From contig NZ_LT670818.1 in the NCBI RefSeq assembly GCF_900129505.1, positions 5,985,001 through 6,049,000 of the forward strand: a DNA stretch of 64,000 nt, given 5' to 3'. The notes beneath the pieces were generated by a model, which did no database searches, was not told where the DNA came from, and was given only the letters and a program-made list of their open reading frames with translations. Positions within the stretch are counted from its first letter, which is position 1. Every line of letters starts with the position of its first letter. The position numbers were made by a program, and so were the translations under genes. The DNA comes from Bradyrhizobium erythrophlei (GTDB lineage: Bacteria > Pseudomonadota > Alphaproteobacteria > Rhizobiales > Xanthobacteraceae). Below, piece after piece: positions 41,461 through 49,988 of this stretch.

Positions 41461-43749
41461 ATGAGCGCAGGCAGCGACGAAGGTTTTCGCGGCACCATCG
41501 GCAAGACCATCGCGAGTTCAAAACCCTGGTGGCCGCCGGCGCCAAAGCCGCCCGCTGGCGCGCCCAACATCCTGGTGGTGCTGTTCGACGACGTCGGCTT
41601 TTCCGATTTCGGCTGCTACGGCTCGCCGATCAAGACGCCGACCATCGATACGCTGGCGACGGAGGGCCTGCGCTATTCGGGTTTCCACACCACCGCGATG
41701 TGCTCGACCACGCGCGCGGCGCTTCTGACCGGACGCAACCACCATTCGGTTGGCGTCGGCTGCCTCGCCAATTTCGATTCAGGCTATCCCGGCTATCGAG
41801 GCAAGATCGCGCGCGAGGCCGGAACGCTCGCCGAGATGCTCAGGGCCCACGCCTATCGCAATTACATGGTCGGCAAATGGCATGTCACGCCGCTGACCGA
41901 AAGCGGTGCGACCGGGCCTTTCGACGGCTGGCCGCTCGGCCGCGGTTTCGATCGCTTCTACGGCTTTCTCGACGCCGAGACCGACCAGTTCGCGCCGGAG
42001 CTGGTGTCCGACAACACCCATATCGATCCGCCCGCAACCTTTGCCGAAGGCTATCATCTGACCTCGGACCTGGTCGATCAGGCGATCCGCTTCATCGGCG
42101 ACCACATCGCCGACCGGCCCGATCTGCCCTGGCTGACCTGGGTTGCCTTTGGCGCCTGTCACGCACCGCATCAGGCGCCCGCCGACATCATCAAAAGCTA
42201 CGACGAGGTGTTCGCGCACGGCTGGGATGTCGAGCGCGAGCAGCGGTTGGCGCGGCAGAAGGCGATGGGGATCGTGCCGCACGATACCAGGATGCCCGCG
42301 CGCAACGATGGCGTGAAAGCCTGGGAGGAGCACAGCGCCGACGAGAAGCGGCTGTTCACGCGGCTACAATCGGCGTTTGCCGGCATGCTCGATCATGCCG
42401 ATCGGCATCTGGCGCGGCTGATCGCGTTTCTGGAAACCGCTGATATGCGCGACAACACGCTGATCCTCGTGCTGTCGGACAACGGCGCGAGCCAGGAAGG
42501 CGGACCGTCTGGTTTCGTCAATGCGATGGGGCCGTATAATTTCCGCCCCGAGCCGATCGCGGAAAAGGTGCGGCGGATCGACGATATCGGCGGACCGGAT
42601 TCGCACAATAATTTCCCGCATGGCTGGGCGATGGCGTCCAACACGCCGTTGCGCCGCTACAAGCAGAACACCCATGGCGGCGGCATCCGCGATCCCTTCG
42701 TCATTTCATGGCCGAAGCGGGTGCCGGCAAGGGGCGAACTGCGCCATCAGTTCGTGCACGCCAGCGATCTGGTGCCGACCTTGCTCGAACTGGTCGGCGT
42801 CGAGGCCCCGAATGAAATTGCCGGCTGCCCCCAGATGCCGATCGAGGGCGAGAGCTTTGCGCGTTCCATCAAGGAAGCGTCGGCGCCGTCAAAGAGCTCG
42901 CCGCAATATTTCGAAATGTTCGGGCATCGCGGCATCTGGCGGCAGGGCTGGAAGGCGGTCGCGTTTCATCCGCCGGGCACGCCGTTCGAGAATGACAAAT
43001 GGGAGCTGTTTCATCTCGACCGCGACTTTTCGGAGGTCGACGATCTGGCTGAGAAAGAACCGGACCGCCTGGCCGGCCTGATAAAATTGTGGTGGAGCGA
43101 GGCGGAGAAGCGCAAAGTGCTGCCGCTCGACGACCGCTTCGCGGCGCGCTTTGCCGAGAACGCCGCGCGCTTTCAGGGCGCTCGCAACCATTTCGTCTTT
43201 CACGCCGGCATGGGTCATGTGCCCACCGATGTCGCCCCGGACGTACGCAGCCGCAGCTATACCATCGAAGCCCATGTCGAGATCGACAATGCCGGCGCCG
43301 AAGGGGTGCTGATCGCGCATGGCGACGCGACCTCCGGCTACAGCCTTTACATCAGGGACGGGCACCTCGTTCACGATCTCAATATCGGCGGCGGCCACGA
43401 AATCCTGCGTTCGGATCGCAAGGTCCCGGCAGGCGCGCGTCGATTGGGCGTGCGCGTCGAACGGCTGGTGCGGGAAACCCCGCCGGCCAAGGGCGCCCGC
43501 ACCGGATTCAGCGCCTATACGCTATTGATCGACGGCGAGCCCGCGGGCTCACTGCAGACCCAGCTGGCATTCAATAATTTCATCTCCTGGTCCGGCCTCG
43601 ACATTGGCCGCGATCGCTCGAGCCCGGTGTCGCATTACCAGGCGCCGTTCGAATTCACCGGCCGGTTGCTGCGGGTCACGGTTGCCATGCATGACGACCA
43701 GAAACTCGATGGTGATGGCGTCGGCAACGCGGAAATGGCGCGGCAGTAA
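41461..43749 (+). CDS. Cys-type arylsulfatase
   Basis: A 762-residue sulfatase of the large PAS-type group, hydrolysing a sulfate ester to alcohol and sulfate. The core begins ILVVLFDDVGFSDFGCYGSP, with metal-binding Asp residues. Cys81 in MCSTTRAALLTGRNHHS is the residue converted to formylglycine; the motif is CSTTR rather than the more common CSPTR. The second metal site appears in LVLSDNGAS. The C-terminal 200 residues form an extra beta-rich domain typical of the group. No signal peptide is visible. GGGGAGG lies about 7 bases before ATG. It requires a formylglycine-generating enzyme encoded elsewhere. Confidence 0.92.
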   Translation: MSAGSDEGFRGTIGKTIASSKPWWPPAPKPPAGAPNILVVLFDDVGFSDFGCYGSPIKTPTIDTLATEGLRYSGFHTTAMCSTTRAALLTGRNHHSVGVGCLANFDSGYPGYRGKIAREAGTLAEMLRAHAYRNYMVGKWHVTPLTESGATGPFDGWPLGRGFDRFYGFLDAETDQFAPELVSDNTHIDPPATFAEGYHLTSDLVDQAIRFIGDHIADRPDLPWLTWVAFGACHAPHQAPADIIKSYDEVFAHGWDVEREQRLARQKAMGIVPHDTRMPARNDGVKAWEEHSADEKRLFTRLQSAFAGMLDHADRHLARLIAFLETADMRDNTLILVLSDNGASQEGGPSGFVNAMGPYNFRPEPIAEKVRRIDDIGGPDSHNNFPHGWAMASNTPLRRYKQNTHGGGIRDPFVISWPKRVPARGELRHQFVHASDLVPTLLELVGVEAPNEIAGCPQMPIEGESFARSIKEASAPSKSSPQYFEMFGHRGIWRQGWKAVAFHPPGTPFENDKWELFHLDRDFSEVDDLAEKEPDRLAGLIKLWWSEAEKRKVLPLDDRFAARFAENAARFQGARNHFVFHAGMGHVPTDVAPDVRSRSYTIEAHVEIDNAGAEGVLIAHGDATSGYSLYIRDGHLVHDLNIGGGHEILRSDRKVPAGARRLGVRVERLVRETPPAKGARTGFSAYTLLIDGEPAGSLQTQLAFNNFISWSGLDIGRDRSSPVSHYQAPFEFTGRLLRVTVAMHDDQKLDGDGVGNAEMARQ

Positions 43750-43771
43750 ATGGCGAGGGGCCGAAGCCCGA

Positions 43772-44341
43772 TTACTTGATCTTGTCGTAGGCGGGCGCAA
43801 AATCGGCAAGCGGCATCGGAATCGTGATGGTTTCCTTGGCCATGTTCTGAAACGATACTTTCATCTGCTTGCCCGATTTCATGGCCGCCAGCAAATCCGG
43901 GGCGATCGGGGTGCTGGCGTAGCAGCCCCGCGCTTCGCAGGTCTGGATCTGTAGGTCGATGACCTTGCCGTCATCGACCTGCAATTTGGCGCCGACAGGC
44001 AAGTTAAGTCCCAGCGGCAATTGCACCAGCAGAACCGGCGCGTGGGTATCGCTGGGCACGCGAACGTTGACCAGCACGATCAGCTGTCCGGTCTTGGTGA
44101 GGACGGCGGTCTGCTCGATCGCGCATTCCAGCGGCGCTTCGCGGCTTGCGCTGGTACAGCGCGCGATCCAGCCGGGCTGCGGCGCTGCGCCAGCGACCGG
44201 CGTTTCGGCTGGAGATGCCAGGGGCGCCGCGTTGCTCTGCGCCGTGTGCGGCGCGGATTTGGATTTAGGCGCCCGGGCGTGGCCGGATGATCCCAGAGCG
44301 GCGAGGGCGACCACAACGGCGAGCCTGGCGAAGATCTTCAC
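43772..44341 (-). CDS. Invasion-associated locus B (IalB) family protein
   Basis: A 189-residue exported protein with a signal peptide (LAVVVALAALGSSGHA), an Ala/Pro linker to about residue 55 and an IalB domain. Conserved features are WIARCTSASREAPLECAIEQ, LPLGLNLPVGAKLQVDDGK, and the pair of cysteines in QTCEARGCYAS, likely a disulfide in the periplasm. GTG start with GGAG about 9 bases upstream. The family is widespread in Rhizobiales; its molecular role is poorly defined. It lies on the same strand, directly downstream of the RND pump genes, and converges on the sulfatase gene. Confidence 0.88.
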   Translation of the reverse strand: MKIFARLAVVVALAALGSSGHARAPKSKSAPHTAQSNAAPLASPAETPVAGAAPQPGWIARCTSASREAPLECAIEQTAVLTKTGQLIVLVNVRVPSDTHAPVLLVQLPLGLNLPVGAKLQVDDGKVIDLQIQTCEARGCYASTPIAPDLLAAMKSGKQMKVSFQNMAKETITIPMPLADFAPAYDKIK

Positions 44342-44394
44342 TGAACCGGCTCCGAAATCTGGTTCGGATGTGCCTGTACGCGGACAAAGTCAAG

Positions 44395-47300
44395 TCACTC
44401 GGCAGCTTGCTTGATCGAGCCTTGCTCGCTTTCGCCGTGATCCTGATCGGCATCTCCCGATCGTCCCCAGCCTGCAAACCAGTTCGAGAGCCGGTCGAGA
44501 TAGAGATACACCACCGGAGTCGTGAACAGCGTCAGCGCCTGGCTGACGATCAGGCCGCCCACCATCGCATAGCCGAGCGGCTGGCGGATTTCCGATCCGG
44601 TGCCGGTGCCCAGCATCAGCGGCACGCCGCCGAGCAGGGCTGCCATCGTCGTCATCATGATCGGACGAAACCGCAACAGCGCCGCCTGCCGGATCGATTG
44701 CTCCGGGGTGAGATGATCGTCGCGCTCGGCGGAGATCGCGAAGTCGACCATCATGATCCCGTTCTTCTTGACGATGCCGATCAACAGGATGACGCCGATC
44801 AGTGCGATCAGGCTGAAATCAAATCCGAATGCCATCAGGATGGCGAGCGCGCCGACGCCGGCCGAAGGCAGCGTCGAGAGAATGGTCAGCGGATGGATGT
44901 AGCTCTCGTAGAGAATGCCGAGGATGAGGTACACCACGACCAGCGCCGCCAGGATCAATAGCGGCACGGTGCTCAGCGATTGCTGGAACGCCTGGGCGGT
45001 GCCCTGGAAGCTCGAATTGAGGGTCGGGGGCGCCCCGAGTTCGACCATCGACTTTTGCACGGCATCAGTGGCCTGGCCGAGCGCGACGCCCTGCGCCAGG
45101 TTGAAGCTGATGGTGATCGCCGGGAACTGGCCCTGGTGGCTGATCGAGAGCGGCCGGACCGGCACGCTGGTCCAGCTCGCGAATGTCGCCAACGGCACCT
45201 CATCGCCCGTGGTCGGCGACTTGATGTAGATCTTGCTCAGCGTGTCGAGGCTGCCCTGCAGGTCCGGCAGGATTTCCAGGATCACGTGGTAGCTGTTGAG
45301 CTGGGTGAAATACTGGGTGACCTGGCGCTGGCCGAACGCGTCGTAAAGCGTGTCGTCGATCAGCTGCGGTTGGATGCCGTAACGGGCCGCGGTGTCGCGA
45401 TTGATCTTCAGCTCGAGCGTCGTGCCCTGGGTCTGCTGGTCGGTGGCAACGTCGCGCAGCTCCGGCAGGGTCTGCATCTTCGCCAGGATCTTCGGCGCCC
45501 ATTCGTTCAGCTCGCCGAGATTGGCATCCTGCAGCGTGAATTCGAACTGCGTGCGCGTCGGCCGGCCGCCAAGCCGTACGTCCTGCGCCGCCTGCATATA
45601 GAGGCGGGCGCCCTCGACCTTTTCCAGTTTGGGACGCAGGCGGGCGATGATCTGCTGGGCGGAGGCGCTGCGCTCGTTGCGCGGCTTCAGCGTGATGAAC
45701 AGGTTTCCGTTGTTGCCGGCCCGGCCGCTGCCGCCGATCGCCATCGCCACGCTGGCGACGTCGGGATCGGCCTGCACGATCTTGCCCAATGCCTCCTGGT
45801 GCTGCTGCATCGCCACGAAGGAAATGTCCTGCGAGGCCTCGGAGGTGGCGGTGATCAGGCCGTTATCCTGCTGCGGGAAGAAGCCCTTGGGAATGACGAT
45901 GAAGAGGTAGACCGACAGCGCCAGCGTCGCGAAGAAGACCAGGAGCGTCATCTTGCTCCAGCGCAGCGCGAGGTCGAGGCCGCGCTCATAGGCGTGCAGC
46001 ATCGCGTCGAACCCGCGTTCGCTCCATTGATAGAATTTTCCGTGTTTGGATTCGCCATGCGCGCGCAGGAAGCGCGAGGCCATCATCGGCGTCAGCGTCA
46101 GCGACACCACCATCGACACGAAGATCGTCATCGCCAGCGTCACCGCGAATTCGCGGAACAGGCGGCCGATGATGCCGCCCATCAGCAACAACGGGATCAG
46201 CACCGCGACCAGTGAAATACTGATCGACACGATGGTGAAGCCGATTTCCTTGGCGCCCTTGAAGGCGGCGGCCATCGGCCTTTCGCCTTCCTCGATGTAT
46301 CGGGTGATGTTTTCAAGCATCACGATGGCGTCGTCGACCACGAAGCCGACCGCGATGGTCAGTGCCATCAGTGACAAATTATCCAGCGTATAGCCGAACA
46401 CCCACATCAGCGCGCAGGCGCCGAGCAGCGCCAGCGGCACCGTCACGGTCGGAATGACCGTCGCCCAGAAACTGCGCAGGAAAATGAAGATGACCATGAC
46501 GACCAGCGCGATGGTCAAGAGCAGCGTGTACTGGACGTCCTCGACGGCGGCGCGGATGGTCTGGGTGCGGTCGCTGATCAGTTCGATCTTGATCGCCGGC
46601 GGGATCGCCGCGACCAGTCGCGGCAGCATCGATTTGATCTTGTCGACGGTCTCGATGACGTTGGCCCCGGGCTGCTTGAACACCACCAGGAACACGCCGC
46701 GCTTGCCGTTGGCCCAGGCAGCTTGCTTGGCGTCCTCCGGTCCGGTGACGGCCTGACCGATATCCCGGACCCGCAACGGCCCGCCGTTGCGGTAGGCGAT
46801 GATGACGTCGTTCCAGTCCTTTGAGTCCAAGAGCTGATCGTTGGCGTAGATCGTATAGGCGCGCGTTGCGCCGTCGATGTTGCCCTTGGGGCTGTCGACC
46901 GTCGTGATCGCGATCTGGCTGCGGACGTCTTCCAGCGACAGGCCCTTGGCGACCAGTTTCGCCGGATCGACCTGGACCCGGATCGACGGCTTCTGCTGGC
47001 CGCCGATGACGACCTGCGCGACGCCGGAGATCTGGCTGATCTGTTGCGCGAGCTGGGCGTCGACGGCGTCGCTCACGGTGGTCAAAGGCAGCGTGTCCGA
47101 GGTCGCCGACAGCAGCAGGATCGGCGAATCCGCCGGATTGACCTTGCGGTAGGTCGGCGGGGAGGGAAGGTTTTTCGGCAGTTGGCCGCTGGCGGCGTTG
47201 ATGGCGCCCTGGATGTCATTCGCCGCGCCGTCGATGCTGCGGTTGAGATCGAACTGGATGGTAACGGCCGCCGTTCCCAGATAGCTCGTCGAGGTCATCT

Positions 47301-47547
47301 GGGCGATGCCGGGAATCTGCGCGAACTGTCGCTCCAGCGGCTGCGCCACCGAGGTGGCCATGGTTTCGGGGCTGGCGCCCGGTAGCGTCGCGGTGACCTG
47401 GATGGTCGGGAAGTCCACCTGCGGCAGCGGTGCGACCGGCAGCAGCGGATAGGCGACGAGGCCGATGAAAAGAATACCGGCCATCATCAGCGAGGTGCCG
47501 ATGGGATAGCGGATAAAAGGTGCGGAAATGCCCTCGCTCTCGCTCAT
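44395..47547 (-). CDS. RND multidrug efflux transporter (inner-membrane pump, MdtB/MdtC-like)
   Basis: A 1050-residue proton-driven efflux pump of the hydrophobe/amphiphile RND family, with 12 membrane segments and two large periplasmic loops. Markers include the N-terminal TSLMMAGILFIGLVAYPLLP, TM4 with VGFVVDDAIVMLENI (the two adjacent Asp residues of the proton relay), and LIGIVKKNGIMMVDFA late in the protein. The length is typical. It overlaps the adaptor gene by 4 bases, forming an adaptor-pump operon; no outer-membrane channel gene is nearby, so a shared TolC-type channel is assumed. Confidence 0.95.
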   Translation of the reverse strand: MSESEGISAPFIRYPIGTSLMMAGILFIGLVAYPLLPVAPLPQVDFPTIQVTATLPGASPETMATSVAQPLERQFAQIPGIAQMTSTSYLGTAAVTIQFDLNRSIDGAANDIQGAINAASGQLPKNLPSPPTYRKVNPADSPILLLSATSDTLPLTTVSDAVDAQLAQQISQISGVAQVVIGGQQKPSIRVQVDPAKLVAKGLSLEDVRSQIAITTVDSPKGNIDGATRAYTIYANDQLLDSKDWNDVIIAYRNGGPLRVRDIGQAVTGPEDAKQAAWANGKRGVFLVVFKQPGANVIETVDKIKSMLPRLVAAIPPAIKIELISDRTQTIRAAVEDVQYTLLLTIALVVMVIFIFLRSFWATVIPTVTVPLALLGACALMWVFGYTLDNLSLMALTIAVGFVVDDAIVMLENITRYIEEGERPMAAAFKGAKEIGFTIVSISISLVAVLIPLLLMGGIIGRLFREFAVTLAMTIFVSMVVSLTLTPMMASRFLRAHGESKHGKFYQWSERGFDAMLHAYERGLDLALRWSKMTLLVFFATLALSVYLFIVIPKGFFPQQDNGLITATSEASQDISFVAMQQHQEALGKIVQADPDVASVAMAIGGSGRAGNNGNLFITLKPRNERSASAQQIIARLRPKLEKVEGARLYMQAAQDVRLGGRPTRTQFEFTLQDANLGELNEWAPKILAKMQTLPELRDVATDQQTQGTTLELKINRDTAARYGIQPQLIDDTLYDAFGQRQVTQYFTQLNSYHVILEILPDLQGSLDTLSKIYIKSPTTGDEVPLATFASWTSVPVRPLSISHQGQFPAITISFNLAQGVALGQATDAVQKSMVELGAPPTLNSSFQGTAQAFQQSLSTVPLLILAALVVVYLILGILYESYIHPLTILSTLPSAGVGALAILMAFGFDFSLIALIGVILLIGIVKKNGIMMVDFAISAERDDHLTPEQSIRQAALLRFRPIMMTTMAALLGGVPLMLGTGTGSEIRQPLGYAMVGGLIVSQALTLFTTPVVYLYLDRLSNWFAGWGRSGDADQDHGESEQGSIKQAAE

Positions 47548-48710
47548 TCCTGCTTGACCCCGGCTTGAGCTGGATCCGAACTGGCCACCGTCGTGGAAAC
47601 GGGGGTGCCCGGCTGGACCTTGTACACTCCGGCCGTGATCACCTGGTCGCCCGGTGACAGGCCCTCGTCAACGACCGAGCGTCCGTCGATCGATTGGCTG
47701 ACCTTGACCTTGCGCAGTTCGGCCTTGTTGTCCTTGCCGACGGCGTAAGCATAGAGACCGTCGGTACCGTGCTGGATGGCGTCGTCTGGAACCACGGTGG
47801 CATCCTTCAGCGTCTTCACCAAAAGCCGCGTCGAGACGGATTGACCCGGCCACAAGGCATGGTCCTTGTTGTCAAACACCGCCTTGAGGCGAATAGTCCC
47901 GCTCGTCGTGTCGACCTGATTATTGACCACCGCCAAGGATCCCTGCGAGAGGGGTTTCTTGCCGTCCGTCGTCAGCGCGATGACCTTGAGGGGCTGAACC
48001 GACTGCGCCTCGTTTATATACGGTAATTGCTCTTCCGGCGCGGTGAAGATCACGGCAATCGGCTCGATCTGGGCTATCGTCACGACGCCAGTCTGGGTGG
48101 ACGCGTTGACGATGTTGCCGATATCGACCTGACGCAGGCCGGCAACACCGGAAATCGGCGCTTTCACCTGGGTATAATCGAGCTGGGTCTGGGCGTTGAA
48201 GATGTTGGCATCGTCGGCGGCGAGCTGTGCGTTCAGCTGCGCCACGGTGGAGCGCTGGGTGTCGGTCTGCTGCCGGGTCGCGAACTCGCCGAGCTTGGTG
48301 TAGCGCTGCAGATCGAGATTGGCGTTGGCGAGATTGGCCTCATCCTGCGCTTTTTTGGCCTTGGCCTGATCGAGAGCTGCCTGATAGGGCCGGGGATCGA
48401 TCTCGACCAGCAGGTCGCCCTGGTTGACGAGCTGGCCTTCCTTGAAGGCGACCTTGTCGATCTGGCCGTCGACGCGGGTACGAACCACCACGGTATTGAA
48501 ACCCTGAACGGTCCCAAGGCCGGTTAGATAGACCGGAAAGTCCGTTTTCTGGACCGGCGCGATGGCGACGCGGACCGTAGGCCGCGCCGATTTTTGCGCG
48601 TTGTTAGCGGTGGCTGCCTGGTTGCCCTGGAACCGCTGCCAGCCGTAATACCCTGCCGCGGCGAGCACGGCAGCCAGCAAAATCCAACGGATCATCCGCG
48701 CTACGGTCAT
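47544..48710 (-). CDS. RND efflux periplasmic adaptor (membrane fusion protein)
   Basis: A 388-residue adaptor with an N-terminal membrane anchor (MIRWILLAAVLAAAGYYGW). The lipoyl/barrel-sandwich motif is VDGQIDKVAFKEGQLVNQGD, followed by a coiled-coil hairpin (about 105-165, rich in Ala, Gln and Lys) and beta-barrel and membrane-proximal domains. It bridges the RND pump to an outer-membrane channel. It overlaps the pump by 4 bases and is divergent from the MarR gene at 48858. Confidence 0.95.
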   Translation of the reverse strand: MTVARMIRWILLAAVLAAAGYYGWQRFQGNQAATANNAQKSARPTVRVAIAPVQKTDFPVYLTGLGTVQGFNTVVVRTRVDGQIDKVAFKEGQLVNQGDLLVEIDPRPYQAALDQAKAKKAQDEANLANANLDLQRYTKLGEFATRQQTDTQRSTVAQLNAQLAADDANIFNAQTQLDYTQVKAPISGVAGLRQVDIGNIVNASTQTGVVTIAQIEPIAVIFTAPEEQLPYINEAQSVQPLKVIALTTDGKKPLSQGSLAVVNNQVDTTSGTIRLKAVFDNKDHALWPGQSVSTRLLVKTLKDATVVPDDAIQHGTDGLYAYAVGKDNKAELRKVKVSQSIDGRSVVDEGLSPGDQVITAGVYKVQPGTPVSTTVASSDPAQAGVKQE

Positions 48711-48789
48711 GTGAGCTCATGTGTTCAAAATTAAGTCATGGGTCTTCAAAACGTTTCCCACCGTGCAGATATAATATGCGTGCACTTTA

Positions 48790-48801
48790 TGTGTAAACAC
48801 A
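48790..48801. promoter_or_regulatory. TGTGTAAACACA dyad between efflux and MarR genes, candidate MarR operator
   Basis: Five-base arms TGTGT and ACACA surround AA in the 147-base divergent gap, which is AT-rich. TATAGC just after it could be the -10 for the MarR gene and TATTAT on the minus strand the -10 for the pump. A repressor bound here would cover both promoters. Confidence 0.45.
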
Positions 48802-48857
48802 CTATAGCTTGAAGAAACCTAAACAATTGGAAAGCTTTGGGGGGCGGAAACTACGGT

Positions 48858-49319
48858 ATGTCTCTCGATCTGAAACGCCAGCTCGTTGCGCAACTTGTCG
48901 AAAGCTCGCGTCTGTTACGCAACTATATCGATCATCGCGCCAAGGGCCGCGGCACCACGCGCGCGCAGTGGATCGTGCTGTTCCGGTTGCGGCAGCAGGA
49001 GGGGTTGTCCCAGGTCGATCTGGCCGAGGTGCTGGAACTGCAGCCGATCTCGCTGGTGCGCCTGCTCGATCGCCTGGTCGAGCATGGTCTGCTGGAACGG
49101 CGGCACGATCCGAAGGACCGGCGCGCCAACCGTCTATTCCTGACCGCGAGCGGCCGACAGCTTGTCGACGACCTCGACAGCCTGCGTGATTCCATCGCCT
49201 CGGATGTGCTGCAGGAAATCCCTGATGGCGCGATCGAGACCAGCCTGCAGACGCTCCGCGACATCAAGGAGCGGATGAAGGGTTTGGCCGAACCTTCCGG
49301 CACCATCGCAGCCAAGTAA
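48858..49319 (+). CDS. MarR family transcriptional regulator of the efflux operon
   Basis: A 153-residue winged-helix regulator: LSQVDLAEVLELQPISLVRL is the recognition helix-turn-helix and RRHDPKDRRANRLFLT the wing. ATG 48858 follows a purine-rich stretch (GGGGGGCGGAAA region). Divergent arrangement with the adaptor/pump genes makes local repression the likely role, relieved by a pump substrate. Confidence 0.92.
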   Translation: MSLDLKRQLVAQLVESSRLLRNYIDHRAKGRGTTRAQWIVLFRLRQQEGLSQVDLAEVLELQPISLVRLLDRLVEHGLLERRHDPKDRRANRLFLTASGRQLVDDLDSLRDSIASDVLQEIPDGAIETSLQTLRDIKERMKGLAEPSGTIAAK

Positions 49320-49512
49320 GCGAACGGGTCATCCGGCAGCTCGACACACGCCGTGCGTTTGCCGCGACTTCGCATCCGCATTTCTCGAAATTGAACGTTT
49401 CCAATCTGGCTCATGCCGCGGCGCGTTGTCACCGCGGCGGGGGTCGTCCATACCACGGCGCGTGCGACTGTCGCGCTCCGATGGCGGAGCGCCATAGTTT
49501 GGGGAACACACG

Positions 49513-49752
49513 ATGGATGAATTGAACGGACGCATGATCGCCTGCCAGATTCTGATCACTGGCCTGATCGCGCGGGTTGCCAACAATTCACCCGATCCGC
49601 TGCGATTTCTCACCGACTTTCGCGATGAAATCAGAGCCGTGGTGAAAGGCGTCAACATCGCCGGAATGGACAACACGGATCGCGTGCGGCAGGTCGCGCA
49701 GCGGACCGTCGATGAATTGTTTGCGCTGATGAAGCCGCCCAGCGTCGACTGA
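49513..49752 (+). CDS. Small conserved-looking protein of unknown function
   Basis: A 79-residue soluble protein (MDELNGRMIACQILITGLIA...) with no signal peptide or metal motif. It is largely helical by composition, with a hydrophobic N-terminal stretch too polar to be a clear membrane segment. GGGG lies about 8 bases before ATG. It stands alone between the MarR gene and the siderophore receptor; no function is proposed. The preceding 193 bases show nothing recognisable. Confidence 0.65.
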   Translation: MDELNGRMIACQILITGLIARVANNSPDPLRFLTDFRDEIRAVVKGVNIAGMDNTDRVRQVAQRTVDELFALMKPPSVD

Positions 49753-49817
49753 ACGATGCAAGAAAGCCCGATTCGCAGCCACTTTTTGCATCAGTTTAGA
49801 GCGCTTACAAGCGTTGC

Positions 49818-49834
49818 TTTAGAACGATTCAAAC
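49818..49834. promoter_or_regulatory. Irr-type iron control element (ICE-like) upstream of siderophore receptor
   Basis: TTTAGAACGATTCAAAC matches the known rhizobial ICE pattern TTTAGAA-N3-TTCTAAA at 12 of 14 defined positions. A longer inverted repeat also occurs here (AACGATTC at 49823-49830 and GAATCGTT at 49845-49852). It lies about 155 bases before the receptor start. Irr and RirA control iron genes in Rhizobiales. Confidence 0.6.
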
Positions 49835-49988
49835 TTCGATCTTAGAATCGTTTTGATCTGGACGTATTCAAGTAAACCAAAGCCGTAATCGCATTGACCC
49901 AAATTTTTGCGCTCGATACCAACACTCCATCGCTCGTTTGCAACTGAACCGCGTGAGCGAATGGGGATCTGGTTCGAGGGGCAAGTGG

